DNA of 64,000 nt, taken from positions 124,001 to 188,000 of the forward strand of contig CAVWQP010000006.1 in NCBI GenBank assembly GCA_963757125.1, in the 5' to 3' direction. Positions within the stretch are counted from its first letter, which is position 1, and every line of letters begins with the position of its first letter. A model generated the notes under the pieces. The model was not told the origin of the DNA, searched no databases, and saw nothing but the letters and a program-made list of their open reading frames with translations. Below, piece after piece: positions 17,800 to 28,368 of this stretch. Source of the DNA: CAVVSD01 sp963757125. GTDB lineage: Bacteria; Actinomycetota; Thermoleophilia; Solirubrobacterales; Solirubrobacteraceae. The position numbers and the translations under genes were made by a program.

Positions 17800-18888
17800 G
17801 TGGGTGATCACCACTTCGGCGACGGCGACCCGTTCTCGCTCGGCGTCGAGGAGGAGCTGCTCCTCGTCGATCCGCGCGACGGGCGCCCGGCGGAGACGGG
17901 GGAGGAGGTCCTCGAGCGCCTGCCGGACGGCCTCCCCGGCGACACGGCGTCGGAGCTGCACGCATGCGAGGTTGAGATCGCCACGCCGGTGGTCGGGACC
18001 GTCGCCGAGGCGGTGCGCGCGCTCGGGGAGCTGCGCGCGGCGATCGTCGCGACCGGCGCCTCCCCGATCGGCTGCGGCCTGCAGCCGCGCGACGGGAGCG
18101 GCGAGGCGGAGATCACCCCGAAGGCGCGCTACCGGCGCATCCGCGACCTGCTCGGCGACGCCGCGGCCACGCCCGTCGCCGGGATGCACGTCCACATCGG
18201 CATGCCCGACCCCGAGACCGCGATCCGTGCGTTCAACGGGCTGCGCCGCCACCTGCCGCTCCTGCAGGCGCTCGCGGCCAACTCGCCGTTCCGCCACGAC
18301 CGCGACGCGGGCGTGCAGTCGGCCCGCGTGCTCGCCATGCGCGCCTGGGTGCGCACGGGCGTCCCGCGTGCGCTGCGCGACTACGACGAGTGGCTCGAGA
18401 TGAGCGAGCGCCTCGTCCGCGCCACGGAGCTCCCGGACTACACGTTCTTCTGGTGGAAGATCCGCCCGCACCCCCGGCTGGGGACGGTCGAGGTGCGCAC
18501 GATGGACACGCAGACGAGCCTCGAGGACACCGCGGCGCTCGCCGCGCTCGTGCACGCGCTCGCCAGGCACGAGGCGGACGCGCCCGAGGTCGCCGCGCCG
18601 GCGGAGGAGCTGCTCGACGAGGCGATGTACCGCGCGGCGCGCTACGGCGTGGACGGCTCGCTGCCAGACGCCGAGGGCGCCCTGCGGCCGGTCGGCGCCG
18701 TGCTCACCGAGGCGCTCGCGCTCGCCGGACCGCATGCGCGCGAGCTCGGCTGCGAGGCCGAGCTGGAGGGGATCCACCGGCTCGTCGCCGACGGCGGGGG
18801 CGCCGGCCGCCAGCGCGCCGTGCACGAGCGCGACGGCATGCCGGGGCTGGTCAGCTGGCTGGTGCAGGGCACCGCTGCCAGCCCCTAG
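17800..18888 (+). CDS. Carboxylate-amine ligase, YbdK family (glutamate-cysteine ligase type 2)
   Basis: A 362-residue GCS2-fold enzyme. It has the metal and substrate motifs FSLGVEEELLLVD, ITPKARYRRI, MHVHIGMPD and GTVEVRTMDTQ. YbdK proteins ligate glutamate and cysteine weakly in vitro; their physiological substrate in most actinobacteria is unknown. GTG 17800 is preferred to TTG 17785 because GGAGG sits 8 nt before it. It is followed by lepA after 14 nt. Confidence 0.85.
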   Translation: MGDHHFGDGDPFSLGVEEELLLVDPRDGRPAETGEEVLERLPDGLPGDTASELHACEVEIATPVVGTVAEAVRALGELRAAIVATGASPIGCGLQPRDGSGEAEITPKARYRRIRDLLGDAAATPVAGMHVHIGMPDPETAIRAFNGLRRHLPLLQALAANSPFRHDRDAGVQSARVLAMRAWVRTGVPRALRDYDEWLEMSERLVRATELPDYTFFWWKIRPHPRLGTVEVRTMDTQTSLEDTAALAALVHALARHEADAPEVAAPAEELLDEAMYRAARYGVDGSLPDAEGALRPVGAVLTEALALAGPHARELGCEAELEGIHRLVADGGGAGRQRAVHERDGMPGLVSWLVQGTAASP

Positions 18889-18902
18889 CCTGGAGAGCCG
18901 AC

Positions 18903-20701
<1,799 letters not shown>

Positions 20702-20705
<4 letters not shown>

Positions 20706-21618
20706 GCCCCCGGGCGTGGGCAGCGTTCGCCGCGATGGCGACGCTGTGGGGCATCCCGTATCTGTTCATCAAGCTGGCCGTCGACGACGGCGTGCCCCCG
20801 ATCTTCCTCGCCTGGGCGCGCATCGTCATCGCCGCCGTGGTGCTGCTGGCGCTCGCGTGGCGCGCTGGGACGCTGGGGTCGCTCGCGGGGGGATGGCGCT
20901 GGATCCTGCTCTTCGCGATCGTCGAGATCACGCTGCCGTTCCCGCTCATCGCCATCGGCGAGCAGCACGTCGACTCCTCGCTGGCGGCGATCATCATCGC
21001 CGCCGCGCCGCTGCTCGTGGCGCTCCTCGCGTTCCTCGTCGCGCCGTCCGAGCGCGTGTCGCGCAGGCGGTCGATGGGCCTCGTGCTCGGCTTCGCCGGC
21101 GTCGTCACGCTCATGGGCCTCGACGTCACCGGCAGCACCGACGAGCTGCTCGGCGGGCTCGCGATCCTCTGTGCCGCCGCGGGCTATGCGGCCGGGCCGA
21201 TGATCATGCGGCTGCGGCTGGGCGGGATGGACGCCCGCGCCGCGATGGGCGCGAGCCTCGGCATCGCGGCGGTCGTGCTGACGCCGTTCGCGATCGTGGA
21301 TCCGCCCGATGCTCCGCTGACCGGCACGGCGTGGGCGTCGATCGCGGTGCTCGGGCTGCTCTGCACCGCGCTGGCGTTCCTCGTCTACAGCGTCCTGGTG
21401 GCCGAGGTCGGCCCCGGGCGGGCGATCGTCATCACCTACGTGGCGCCGGTCGTGGCGCTCGCGCTGGGCGTCGCGGTGCTCGACGAGCGCCCGGGTCCCG
21501 GGGCGATCGTGGGGCTGCTGCTGATCCTCGCCGGCTCGTGGATCTCGACCGACGGCCGCGTGCCGCCGGGGCTGGCGGCGATCCTCACGCGACGCCGCCT
21601 GCGCGGACAGACCCCTAG
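20702..21618 (+). CDS. EamA family (DMT superfamily) permease
   Basis: About 300 residues with ten membrane segments in two EamA repeats. Repeat 1 starts MATLWGIPYLFIKLA, and repeat 2 ends AIVITYVAPVVALALGVAVLDE, both typical of RhaT/EamA metabolite exporters. It starts at TTG 20702 overlapping the lepA stop. As read there is no in-frame stop: the frame stays open into the next gene. A TAG at 21616-21618, one base out of frame, gives the normal family length and lies just before a strong palindrome, so a one-base deletion near the 3' end is likely. Confidence 0.78.
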
Positions 21619-21624
21619 GCCGAT

Positions 21625-21646
21625 CGGCCCACCCCGGGGTGGGCCG
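21625..21646. terminator. Perfect 22-bp palindrome after the EamA gene
   Basis: CGGCCCACCCC and its exact complement GGGGTGGGCCG meet without a spacer, giving a stem of about 9 bp with a CCGG loop as RNA. It separates the permease from the secreted protein and is probably a terminator. Confidence 0.6.
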
Positions 21647-21691
21647 GAAGTATGGCCGGTCGGCCCATTGGAGAGTCTGCGGCCGTCACCG

Positions 21692-22342
21692 ATGCTGCGC
21701 AGTGTGTTCGTCGCCCGCCCAGTGCTCCGGCTCCGTTCCCTGCCGATTGCACTCGGCGCGGCGGCGGTGTTCATCGTCGCCTCAGCCGCTCCGGCCTCCG
21801 CCCAGGGACCGGGGGGCGCGGCAGCCTTGGTTGGCGACGACGGAACGGTGGCTGCGGCGCCGGGGGCGACGCCGCAGCAGCCGCCGCCCGTGGGGGGTGT
21901 AGCGCCAGGCACGCCGGTGGCCGCAGCGGTCGATGGGGAGATCGCACGGCTCGCCGGCGTGCAGGCGCTGGCTCCGACGGCAGCGCCTGCGGCGATCCTC
22001 GCCGCGGTGACCGCCGCCAACGCGATCGTCGGTCTTCCGTACAAATGGGGTGGCGGCCACGGGTCCTTCGAGGACACCGGCTACGACTGCTCCGGTGCTG
22101 TCTCGAAGGTCCTCAACGCCATCGGGGCGCTCGACGACCCGTTGGATTCGCGGGCGCTGAAGACCTGGGGTGAGTCAGGGCGTGGACGGTGGATCACCGT
22201 CTACACGAACCCGAGCCACGCGTACGTCGTGGTCGCGGGCCTGCGCTTCGACACGTCCGGACGGGGCGGGAAGGGTCCGCGCTGGCGCGCGGAGCCCCGC
22301 CCGTCGTCCGGGTTCGTGGCGCGGCATCCCGACGGCCTCTAG
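21692..22342 (+). CDS. Secreted NlpC/P60-like cell-wall hydrolase
   Basis: A 216-residue protein from ATG 21692. A classic signal peptide (LRLRSLPIALGAAAVFIV, then APASA-Q) is followed by a Pro/Ala-rich linker and a C-terminal domain with PYKWGGGHGSF and GYDCSGAVSKVL, the catalytic Cys motif, then SHAYVVVAGLRFDTSG with the His. NlpC/P60 enzymes cleave peptidoglycan stem peptides. The third polar catalytic residue is not obvious. It is in frame with the upstream permease, but the signal peptide argues for a separate protein. It ends by a 4-nt overlap with convergent rsgA. Confidence 0.78.
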   Translation: MLRSVFVARPVLRLRSLPIALGAAAVFIVASAAPASAQGPGGAAALVGDDGTVAAAPGATPQQPPPVGGVAPGTPVAAAVDGEIARLAGVQALAPTAAPAAILAAVTAANAIVGLPYKWGGGHGSFEDTGYDCSGAVSKVLNAIGALDDPLDSRALKTWGESGRGRWITVYTNPSHAYVVVAGLRFDTSGRGGKGPRWRAEPRPSSGFVARHPDGL

Positions 22343-23301
22343 CCGCGCCGCGCGAACCGCTTGTCGTGCGGCCGCCTGGCCGCATGCGTCTCGCGCTCGA
22401 GGCGCCGCATCGCGTCGAGCCGTCCCTCCGCCAGGTCGCCGGCGGCGATGGCGTCCTGCACCGCGCAGCCCGGCTCCACGCCGTGGCCGCAGTCGGCGAA
22501 GCGGCAACGCTCCGCGAGGTTGTCGACATCGCCGAACGTGCCGTGGAGGCCGTCGTCGCCCGCGAGCGCCGCGAGCCGCACGCCGGGCGTGTCGACCAGC
22601 AGCGCGCCGCCGGGCAGCGCGAACAGCTCGCGGTGCGTCGTGGCGTGGCGCCCGCGGGCGTCGTGCTCGCGGATCGGCAGCGTCTTCTGGCGCTCCTCGC
22701 CGAGCAGGGTGTTGACGAGCGTCGACTTGCCGACGCCCGAGCTGCCGATGAGCGCCGTGGTCGCCCGCCGGGGCAGCCGCGCCGCCAGGTCCTCGATGCC
22801 GGCGCCGGTCCGGGCGCTGACCACGAGCACCGGCGTCCCGAGCTCCGCCCGGAGCTCCGCGGCCTGCCCGTCCGGGTCGACGACGAGGTCGGCCTTCGTG
22901 AGCAGGATGCACGCGGGGACGCCGCCGTCGCGCACGAGCGCGACGAAGCGCTCGAGCCGGCGGAGGTTCAGGTCGCCGTTGGCAGACGTGACGATGAGGC
23001 CGAGGTCGACGTTCGCGGCCATGACCTCGATGCGGGGACCGTCGGACCGGCGCAGGACGCCGAGGCGCGGCAGCACCTCGCGGACCGCGCCGCCCGGCTC
23101 GACGCCGACCCAGTCGCCGACGACCGGCGCATCGCCCTCGTGCAGCAGGGTGCCGGCGACCGGCGCCTGACGGGTCCCCTCGGGACCGCACACGGCGACA
23201 CGCCCGCGGTGGACGGCGGTGACGCGAGCGGGTTCCAGGCCCGCGGACAGCTGGTGGGACATGCTCTCGGTCCATCCGAGGGCGAGTAACTCAGGGTGCA
23301 A
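22339..23301 (-). CDS. rsgA: Ribosome small-subunit GTPase RsgA
   Basis: A 320-residue circularly permuted GTPase. After the OB fold (30-100) the motifs come in the order G4 LLTKADLV, G1 GSSGVGKSTLVN, G3 VDTPGVR, followed by a zinc finger CRFADCGHGVEPGCAV. It checks late 30S maturation and releases RbfA. The start is TTG 23301, supported by AGGAG 7 nt upstream on the minus strand. No ATG nearby fits the family N-terminus. Confidence 0.93.
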   Translation of the reverse strand: MHPELLALGWTESMSHQLSAGLEPARVTAVHRGRVAVCGPEGTRQAPVAGTLLHEGDAPVVGDWVGVEPGGAVREVLPRLGVLRRSDGPRIEVMAANVDLGLIVTSANGDLNLRRLERFVALVRDGGVPACILLTKADLVVDPDGQAAELRAELGTPVLVVSARTGAGIEDLAARLPRRATTALIGSSGVGKSTLVNTLLGEERQKTLPIREHDARGRHATTHRELFALPGGALLVDTPGVRLAALAGDDGLHGTFGDVDNLAERCRFADCGHGVEPGCAVQDAIAAGDLAEGRLDAMRRLERETHAARRPHDKRFARRG

Positions 23302-23521
23302 CGGAGTTCTCCTGGATCGATCTCGTGCGAGGGCGGTGGTCCTCGCGAGCGAGCCATATCGGGCTCGTAGCGACCTGCTCGGTGGGCGCGGCGGGTGCCG
23401 CGCTCGCTCAGCAGGCGGCGATCAGGGGAGTTGTGCCGAGGATGCGCACGACCCCCAGGATGCCACACCTGTGCAAGTCGCGCCAGCCTCGGCCCGGCTC
23501 GTTGCAGCGTGAGTACGGTCG
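23302..23521. other. Divergent intergenic region, rsgA / ABC exporter
   Basis: 220 nt with no credible gene. It holds the rsgA Shine-Dalgarno, a small hairpin CGAGCC/GGCTCG around 23350-23367, and TACGGT at 23514-23519. That box is 8 nt before ATG 23528, the second in-frame ATG of the ABC gene, so translation may begin there from a leaderless transcript. Confidence 0.4.
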
Positions 23522-24529
23522 ATGGAGATGTCCGAGGTACGCGAGACAGCCATCCTCACGGAGGGGCTGAAGAAGTCCTATGGCGAGGTGCTGGCGCTCG
23601 ACGGCGTCGACCTCGCGATCCCACACGGCACGGTGTTCGGGCTGCTCGGCCCCAACGGAGCCGGCAAGACCACGTGCGTCCGCATCCTGACCACCTTGCT
23701 CGTGCCCGACAGCGGGCGTGCCGAGGTCGGCGGGCTGGACGTCGTGCGTGACGCGACGCTCCTGCGCGCCCGTATCGGCCTCGCCGGGCAGTACGCGGCG
23801 ATCGACGAGAACCTCACCGGCTTCGAGAACCTCGAGATGGTCGGGCGGCTCTACCACCTGAGCAGGAGCGGGGCGACCGACCGGGCGCGCGAGCTGCTCG
23901 AGCGCTTCGAGCTCTCCGACGCCGGCGACCGGCTCGCGAAGACCTACTCGGGCGGCATGCGCCGCCGCCTGGATCTCGCCGGCGCGCTGGTCGCACGGCC
24001 GCCGATCCTCTTCCTCGACGAGCCGACCACGGGCCTCGACCCCCGCTCCCGACTGGGGATGTGGGACATGATCACCGAGCTCGTGGGGGAGGGCACCACG
24101 GTCCTCCTGACGACGCAGTACCTCGAGGAGGCCGACCACCTGGCCGACCAGATCGCGGTCATCGACCACGGCCGCGTGATCGCCGAGGGCACGTCCGACG
24201 AGCTCAAGGACCAGTTCGGCGGGGAGCGCATCGAGGTCGTCCTCGGGGAGACCGCCGACCGCGACCGCGCGCTCGAGGCGCTCGCGCCGATGGCCGACGG
24301 GCCGGGAGGGGTGGGTGGGGTCGACTTCGAGGGGCGCACGATCCGCGTGCCGGTGCGCACCCGGCCCGGTGTCCTCGCGGAGGCCGTGCGGCGGCTCGAC
24401 GAGGCCGGCGTGGAGCTCGAGGACCTCGAGGTCCACCGGCCCACCCTCGACGACGTGTTCCTCTCGCTCACCGGCCATGCCGCCGAAGAGGCGGCCGAGG
24501 GCGAGCAGGCCGAGGCGGAGGCGAGCTGA
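23522..24529 (+). CDS. ABC transporter ATP-binding protein, DrrA-type drug exporter
   Basis: A 335-residue ATPase. Walker A GPNGAGKTT, signature YSGGMRRRLDLAGAL, Walker B ILFLDEPTTGLDP and the H-loop region are all present. The C-terminal extension after residue 230 is characteristic of DrrA/NodI-type subunits of ABC-2 exporters. ATG 23522 or 23528 may be the start. It overlaps the permease start by one base (TGATG), so the two are coupled. Substrate unknown; relatives export anthracyclines, glycolipids or polyketides. Confidence 0.9.
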   Translation: MEMSEVRETAILTEGLKKSYGEVLALDGVDLAIPHGTVFGLLGPNGAGKTTCVRILTTLLVPDSGRAEVGGLDVVRDATLLRARIGLAGQYAAIDENLTGFENLEMVGRLYHLSRSGATDRARELLERFELSDAGDRLAKTYSGGMRRRLDLAGALVARPPILFLDEPTTGLDPRSRLGMWDMITELVGEGTTVLLTTQYLEEADHLADQIAVIDHGRVIAEGTSDELKDQFGGERIEVVLGETADRDRALEALAPMADGPGGVGGVDFEGRTIRVPVRTRPGVLAEAVRRLDEAGVELEDLEVHRPTLDDVFLSLTGHAAEEAAEGEQAEAEAS

Positions 24530-25359
24530 TGGCCGCGACGACCATCCCCGCCGGGCAGCAGCCCGTCGTCGCCGAGGGCTTCGGCGCCAAGCTGCGCTGG
24601 GGCCTCGCCGACACGATGGTGATCGCGAAGCGCAGCCTGCGCCGCGTCCCACGCAGCCCGGAGCTGCTGCTCGGCTTCACGATCCAGCCGGTCATGTTCG
24701 TGCTGCTGTTCCGCTACGTCTTCGGCGGCGCGATCAGCACGCCGGGCGTGTCCTACGTCGACTTCCTGATCCCCGGCATCCTCGTGCAGTCGATCGCCTT
24801 CGGCAGCACCGTCACCGGCGTCGGCATCGCCGACGATCTGCAGAAGGGCCTGACCGACCGGTTCCGGTCGCTGCCGATGGCTCGCTCGGCCGTCCTGGCG
24901 GGGCGGACGGTCGCCGATGTCGTGACGAACTGGTTCCAGGTCGTCGTGATGATCCTCGTGGGCTACCTCGTCGGGTTCCGCTTCAGCACGAGCGTCGGCG
25001 ACGTCGTCGCGGGCTTCGCGCTGCTGACGCTGGTGGGGTTCGCCTTCTCGTGGCTGTCGGCCGTGATCGCGATGGGCGTGTCCACCGTGGAGGCGGCCCA
25101 GCAGGCGAGCTTCATCTGGCTGTTCCCGCTGACGTTCATCTCGAGCGCGTTCGTCCCGCCGGACTCGATGCCCGAGCCGCTGAAGACGTTCGCGGCCGAC
25201 ATCAACCCGATCTCGCTGTGGGTCGACTCGCTGCGCCACCTGTTCGTCGGGACCCCGATCGACAACCAGATCTGGATCGGGCTGATCTGGGCCGTCGGGA
25301 TCGTGGTGATCTTCGCCCCCCTCGCGGTCTGGCGGTACCGGCGGGTGGCGATGAGGTAG
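24529..25359 (+). CDS. ABC-2 type transporter permease, DrrB-type
   Basis: A 276-residue permease with six membrane segments of the ABC2_membrane family. PGILVQSIAFGSTVTGVGIADDL and the conserved segment FVPPDSMPEPLKTFA before the last helices are typical of DrrB. It forms the membrane half of the exporter with the ATPase encoded immediately upstream. No regulator is adjacent. Confidence 0.9.
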   Translation: MAATTIPAGQQPVVAEGFGAKLRWGLADTMVIAKRSLRRVPRSPELLLGFTIQPVMFVLLFRYVFGGAISTPGVSYVDFLIPGILVQSIAFGSTVTGVGIADDLQKGLTDRFRSLPMARSAVLAGRTVADVVTNWFQVVVMILVGYLVGFRFSTSVGDVVAGFALLTLVGFAFSWLSAVIAMGVSTVEAAQQASFIWLFPLTFISSAFVPPDSMPEPLKTFAADINPISLWVDSLRHLFVGTPIDNQIWIGLIWAVGIVVIFAPLAVWRYRRVAMR

Positions 25360-25363
25360 GGCG

Positions 25364-25789
25364 TCACAGGCGGGCGTCCGTCGCGTCGTCGGCGGCCCCG
25401 CCGAAGTACTGGTCGAGCACCTGAGCGAAGAGCGGCTCGTCGGGCGCCGCGCGCAGGAACAGCGTCATCGAGGACCGCAGCTTCAGCGCGTCGATCCCGC
25501 CCATGACCTCCTCAGGGCTGCGGGTGTCGAGCCCCGTCAGGGCGCGCGCTGACTCGCGCAGGCGATTGCCCAGCACCGGGTGGGCGAGGTATGCGCGGGC
25601 CTCGTCGAGCGAGGAGATCGCGTAGCGCTGCGCCATCGGGCTGTTGCCCAGCCCGGCGATCTGGGGGAACACGAACCACATCCAGTGGCTCGCCTTGCGC
25701 CCGGCGCGCAGCTCCGCGAGCGCGCCGTCGTAGGTGCCGCCGCGATCCTGGGCGTCGACGAAGCGCTGGAGGTCGAACGGGTCGCTCAT
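25364..25789 (-). CDS. DUF1810 family protein
   Basis: A 141-residue soluble protein beginning DPFDLQRFVDAQDRGGTYD, with the conserved core GRKASHWMWFVFPQIAGLG and RYAISSLDEARAYLAHPVLG. DUF1810 proteins (YcjT-like calpastatin-related) are widespread but uncharacterised. ATG 25789 gives the family start; the longer frame to 25876 would cross the thioredoxin gene on the other strand. It converges on the ABC permease with a 4-nt gap. Confidence 0.85.
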   Translation of the reverse strand: MSDPFDLQRFVDAQDRGGTYDGALAELRAGRKASHWMWFVFPQIAGLGNSPMAQRYAISSLDEARAYLAHPVLGNRLRESARALTGLDTRSPEEVMGGIDALKLRSSMTLFLRAAPDEPLFAQVLDQYFGGAADDATDARL

Positions 25790-25807
25790 GGGATGATGCA
25801 CCTCGCT

Positions 25808-26227
25808 ATGGCCACGATCATCCGCTGCCCGAACTGCGAGACGCGCAACCGCGTCGGCGCCGTCGCGACCGGTCACCCCCGGTGCGCGAGCTGCAAGCAG
25901 GATCTGCCGTGGGTCGTCGACGCCGACACCGGCTCCTTCGCGGACGAGACCAAGGCCTCCGTGCCCGTCGTCGTCGACTTCTGGGCGGAGTGGTGCGGCC
26001 CGTGCCGGATGATCTCGCCGGTGCTGGAGGACCTCGCGACCCGCCAGGCGGGGCGGCTGAAGATCGTCAAGGTGGACGTCGACGCGAACCCCGAGCTCGC
26101 GGCGCGCTACCGGGCGCAGTCGATCCCGCTGCTCGTCGCGATGCGCGACGGGGAGGAGGTCGACCGCGTGGTCGGCGCCCTGCCCCGCTCGGCGCTCGAG
26201 GCAAGGCTCGCCCCATTGCTCGCCTGA
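25808..26227 (+). CDS. Thioredoxin 2 (TrxC-like, zinc-ribbon thioredoxin)
   Basis: A 139-residue protein. An N-terminal zinc ribbon (C7xxC10 and C26xxC29) precedes a thioredoxin domain with the redox centre WCGPC (62-66) and the cis-proline in SIPLLVA. TrxC-type thioredoxins reduce disulfides and are often induced by oxidative stress, and the ribbon tunes their redox potential. ATG 25808 matches the family start; ATGs at 25793 and 25796 are alternatives. It is divergent from DUF1810 by 18 nt. Confidence 0.9.
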   Translation: MATIIRCPNCETRNRVGAVATGHPRCASCKQDLPWVVDADTGSFADETKASVPVVVDFWAEWCGPCRMISPVLEDLATRQAGRLKIVKVDVDANPELAARYRAQSIPLLVAMRDGEEVDRVVGALPRSALEARLAPLLA

Positions 26228-26307
26228 AGATGAGGCGAACGCCTCATGCCGGACACCGTCGTCTCGATCTAGCGTGCCGCAACGACGCGACGAAGGAGGC
26301 GATGGCG

Positions 26308-26688
26308 ATGCCGAAGGTCTCGAAGGACACCGCGACCCAGGGTGGTGAGTTCGGCCCCGTGACCGACCGGTTCGACGAGCTGGACGGCTACACCGTGAAC
26401 TTCACGTCGTTCAGCGCGGAGATCGACGGCACGCCGCTGCTGAAGGGACTCCAGGACGACCGCTGCCAGTGTCCGCACTGGGGCTATGTGGTCGCCGGCG
26501 AGATGGCCTTCCGCTCCGCCGACGGCGAGGAGGTCTTCCGGGCGGGAGACGCCTTCTACACGCCGCCGGGCCATGCTCCGCTCATCCGCGAGCCGGGCAC
26601 CGAGGTCATCATGTTCAGCCCCACGGCGGAGTTGCGCGTGACCGAGGAGGTCATGATGCGCAACATGCAGGCCATGCAGCCCGGGTGA
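26308..26688 (+). CDS. Cupin domain protein
   Basis: A 126-residue protein with one beta-barrel cupin. Motif 1 is degenerate (CPHWGYVVAGEMAFRSADGEE) with a single clear histidine, and motif 2 region reads FRAGDAFYTPPGHAPL. The last part, EVIMFSPTAELRVTEEVMM, resembles small cupins of unknown function in actinobacteria. ATG 26308 is preferred to 26302 because AAGGAGG lies 8 nt before it. A TAGCGT box at 26271-26276 may be its -10. Metal binding and substrate are uncertain. Confidence 0.75.
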   Translation: MPKVSKDTATQGGEFGPVTDRFDELDGYTVNFTSFSAEIDGTPLLKGLQDDRCQCPHWGYVVAGEMAFRSADGEEVFRAGDAFYTPPGHAPLIREPGTEVIMFSPTAELRVTEEVMMRNMQAMQPG

Positions 26689-26693
26689 TCGCC

Positions 26694-28289
26694 TCACGCC
26701 GGGACGCCCGCGGGGAACTCCTCCTCGGGCAGCAGGCCGTGCTGCATCGCGAACAGGCTCGCGCCGGCGCGGCTGGAGGCGCCGATCTTCGCGTAGATGT
26801 GCTCGACGTGGTTGCCGACGGTCTTCGGCGTGATGACCAGTCGCTCCGCAACCTGTCGGTTGGACTGACCGCGCGCGACGAGCCGTAGGACCTCGACCTC
26901 GCGCGGCGTCAGACCGGCCGGGCCCTCCCGGCGCCGGGGGACGCGGTGGCCCGCGGCGCCGAGCACGGCCTCGACGGCCTCGGCGTCGTGACGGCCGGCG
27001 CGGACGTCGGCGCGCAGCTCGCGCGCCGCGTCCGGCGCCGAGCGCTCGGCGCGGTGCGGCCGCGGCTCGCGCATCGCCTGGTAGGCGTCCGCGGCGGCGA
27101 GGATCCGCGCCTCGCGGCCCATCCCGGCGCCCGACAGCCCGCGCGGATAGCCGGAGCCGTCGATGCGCTCGCGGTGCTGCACGGCGATCCGTGCCACGGG
27201 TGCGAGCGCGACCGACTGCCGCAGCATGCGGTCGGTCAGGTAGGGCTGGAGGCGGACGCGCTCCCATTCCCCGGTGCCCAGGGGTCCGGGCTTGTCGAGG
27301 ATCGCGTTGGAGACGCCGAGACGCCCGAGCCCGTGGACCAGTCCGGCGCGGCGCAATGCCCGGACGTCGAGCGGTGCCAGGCCCGATGCGGCGCCGGCGA
27401 CGGCGGCGAGCTCGGCGACCGCGCGGCCGTGGCCCAGGAAGTACGGCGACTTCAGGTCGACGAAGCTGCCGATCGCGGTCAGCGCGGCGTCGAACGCCTC
27501 ACCCCCGAGCGTCACGGCGAGTTCGGGCTCGGCGTCGATCACGGGATCCCACGCGTCGGTGCCGTCCAGCCCCGACAGGATGACGTCGGCCTCGGCCTCG
27601 ACCACCGCGGCCAGCCTCGGGTCGAAGTCGCCGCCGCGGCGCTCCCGCACGAGCTGCCGGGCCGCCTCCGCGCCGCCCATGCGGTTGGCGACCTCGACGT
27701 ACTCGGCGATGTGTGCGACACGGGACGCGAGCGGGATCGCCTCGCCCTGCAGGTCGCCGGGCCAGCCGCGCCCGTCCCAGCGCTCGTAGGCGGTGCCGAC
27801 GGCCTCGGCGACCCCGTCGGGAAGCTCGAGCTGCTGTGCCATGGCGCGCGCGATCCGGGCGTGGTGGGCGACCATGTCGTCGACCTCGCGATGGCCGGAC
27901 AGCGCGAACTCGAGGCCGAGCCGGAACCGGTGCAGCGGCGGGTGCCCCGAGCCCAGGAGGCGCATGCTCTTCGCGGCCATCCGGATGCTGCGCGGGTCGT
28001 GGTCGTACTTGGTCGCCTTCAACGCGAGGTCGTCGCCGAACCACTTCGCCTGCTCGTGCGCATCGGTGTGACAGCCGACGTTGACGATCAGCGCGGTGTA
28101 GTAGACGACGGCGCGCTCCTGCGGGTCGAGCCCGATGGCATCGGCCAGCCGGAGGGCGATCCGGCATTGGCGCAGCACGTGCTCCGACGGCTGGCCGAAC
28201 CCGAGATCGATGCCGAGCGACAGGGCGGCCACCAGCTCCGCCAGCCGAACCTGCGTGCGATCGGTCCCGCCAGGGACGCCCCGTCCCAT
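26694..28289 (-). CDS. HD-GYP domain protein with C-terminal LuxR-type DNA-binding domain
   Basis: A 531-residue regulator. The N-terminal half (about 30-260) is a first HD-like repeat with YDHDPRSI and YERWDGRGWPGDL. A second HD region (about 330-440) has HRERIDGSGYPRGLSG, the HD-GYP signature. The C-terminus has LTPREVEVLRLVARGQSNRQVA and TVGNHVEHIYAKIG, a LuxR HTH. HD-GYP domains cleave c-di-GMP; here the domain more likely senses or signals to the attached HTH. ATG 28289 is the first that spares the divergent exporter's upstream region. Confidence 0.82.
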   Translation of the reverse strand: MGRGVPGGTDRTQVRLAELVAALSLGIDLGFGQPSEHVLRQCRIALRLADAIGLDPQERAVVYYTALIVNVGCHTDAHEQAKWFGDDLALKATKYDHDPRSIRMAAKSMRLLGSGHPPLHRFRLGLEFALSGHREVDDMVAHHARIARAMAQQLELPDGVAEAVGTAYERWDGRGWPGDLQGEAIPLASRVAHIAEYVEVANRMGGAEAARQLVRERRGGDFDPRLAAVVEAEADVILSGLDGTDAWDPVIDAEPELAVTLGGEAFDAALTAIGSFVDLKSPYFLGHGRAVAELAAVAGAASGLAPLDVRALRRAGLVHGLGRLGVSNAILDKPGPLGTGEWERVRLQPYLTDRMLRQSVALAPVARIAVQHRERIDGSGYPRGLSGAGMGREARILAAADAYQAMREPRPHRAERSAPDAARELRADVRAGRHDAEAVEAVLGAAGHRVPRRREGPAGLTPREVEVLRLVARGQSNRQVAERLVITPKTVGNHVEHIYAKIGASSRAGASLFAMQHGLLPEEEFPAGVPA

Positions 28290-28368
28290 TGCGACTGCAG
28301 ACGATACGCCGCGCGGGGGCCTCCTACCGTGGAACGACCGACCCGTCGCCGCGCGTGCCAGGAGCCTG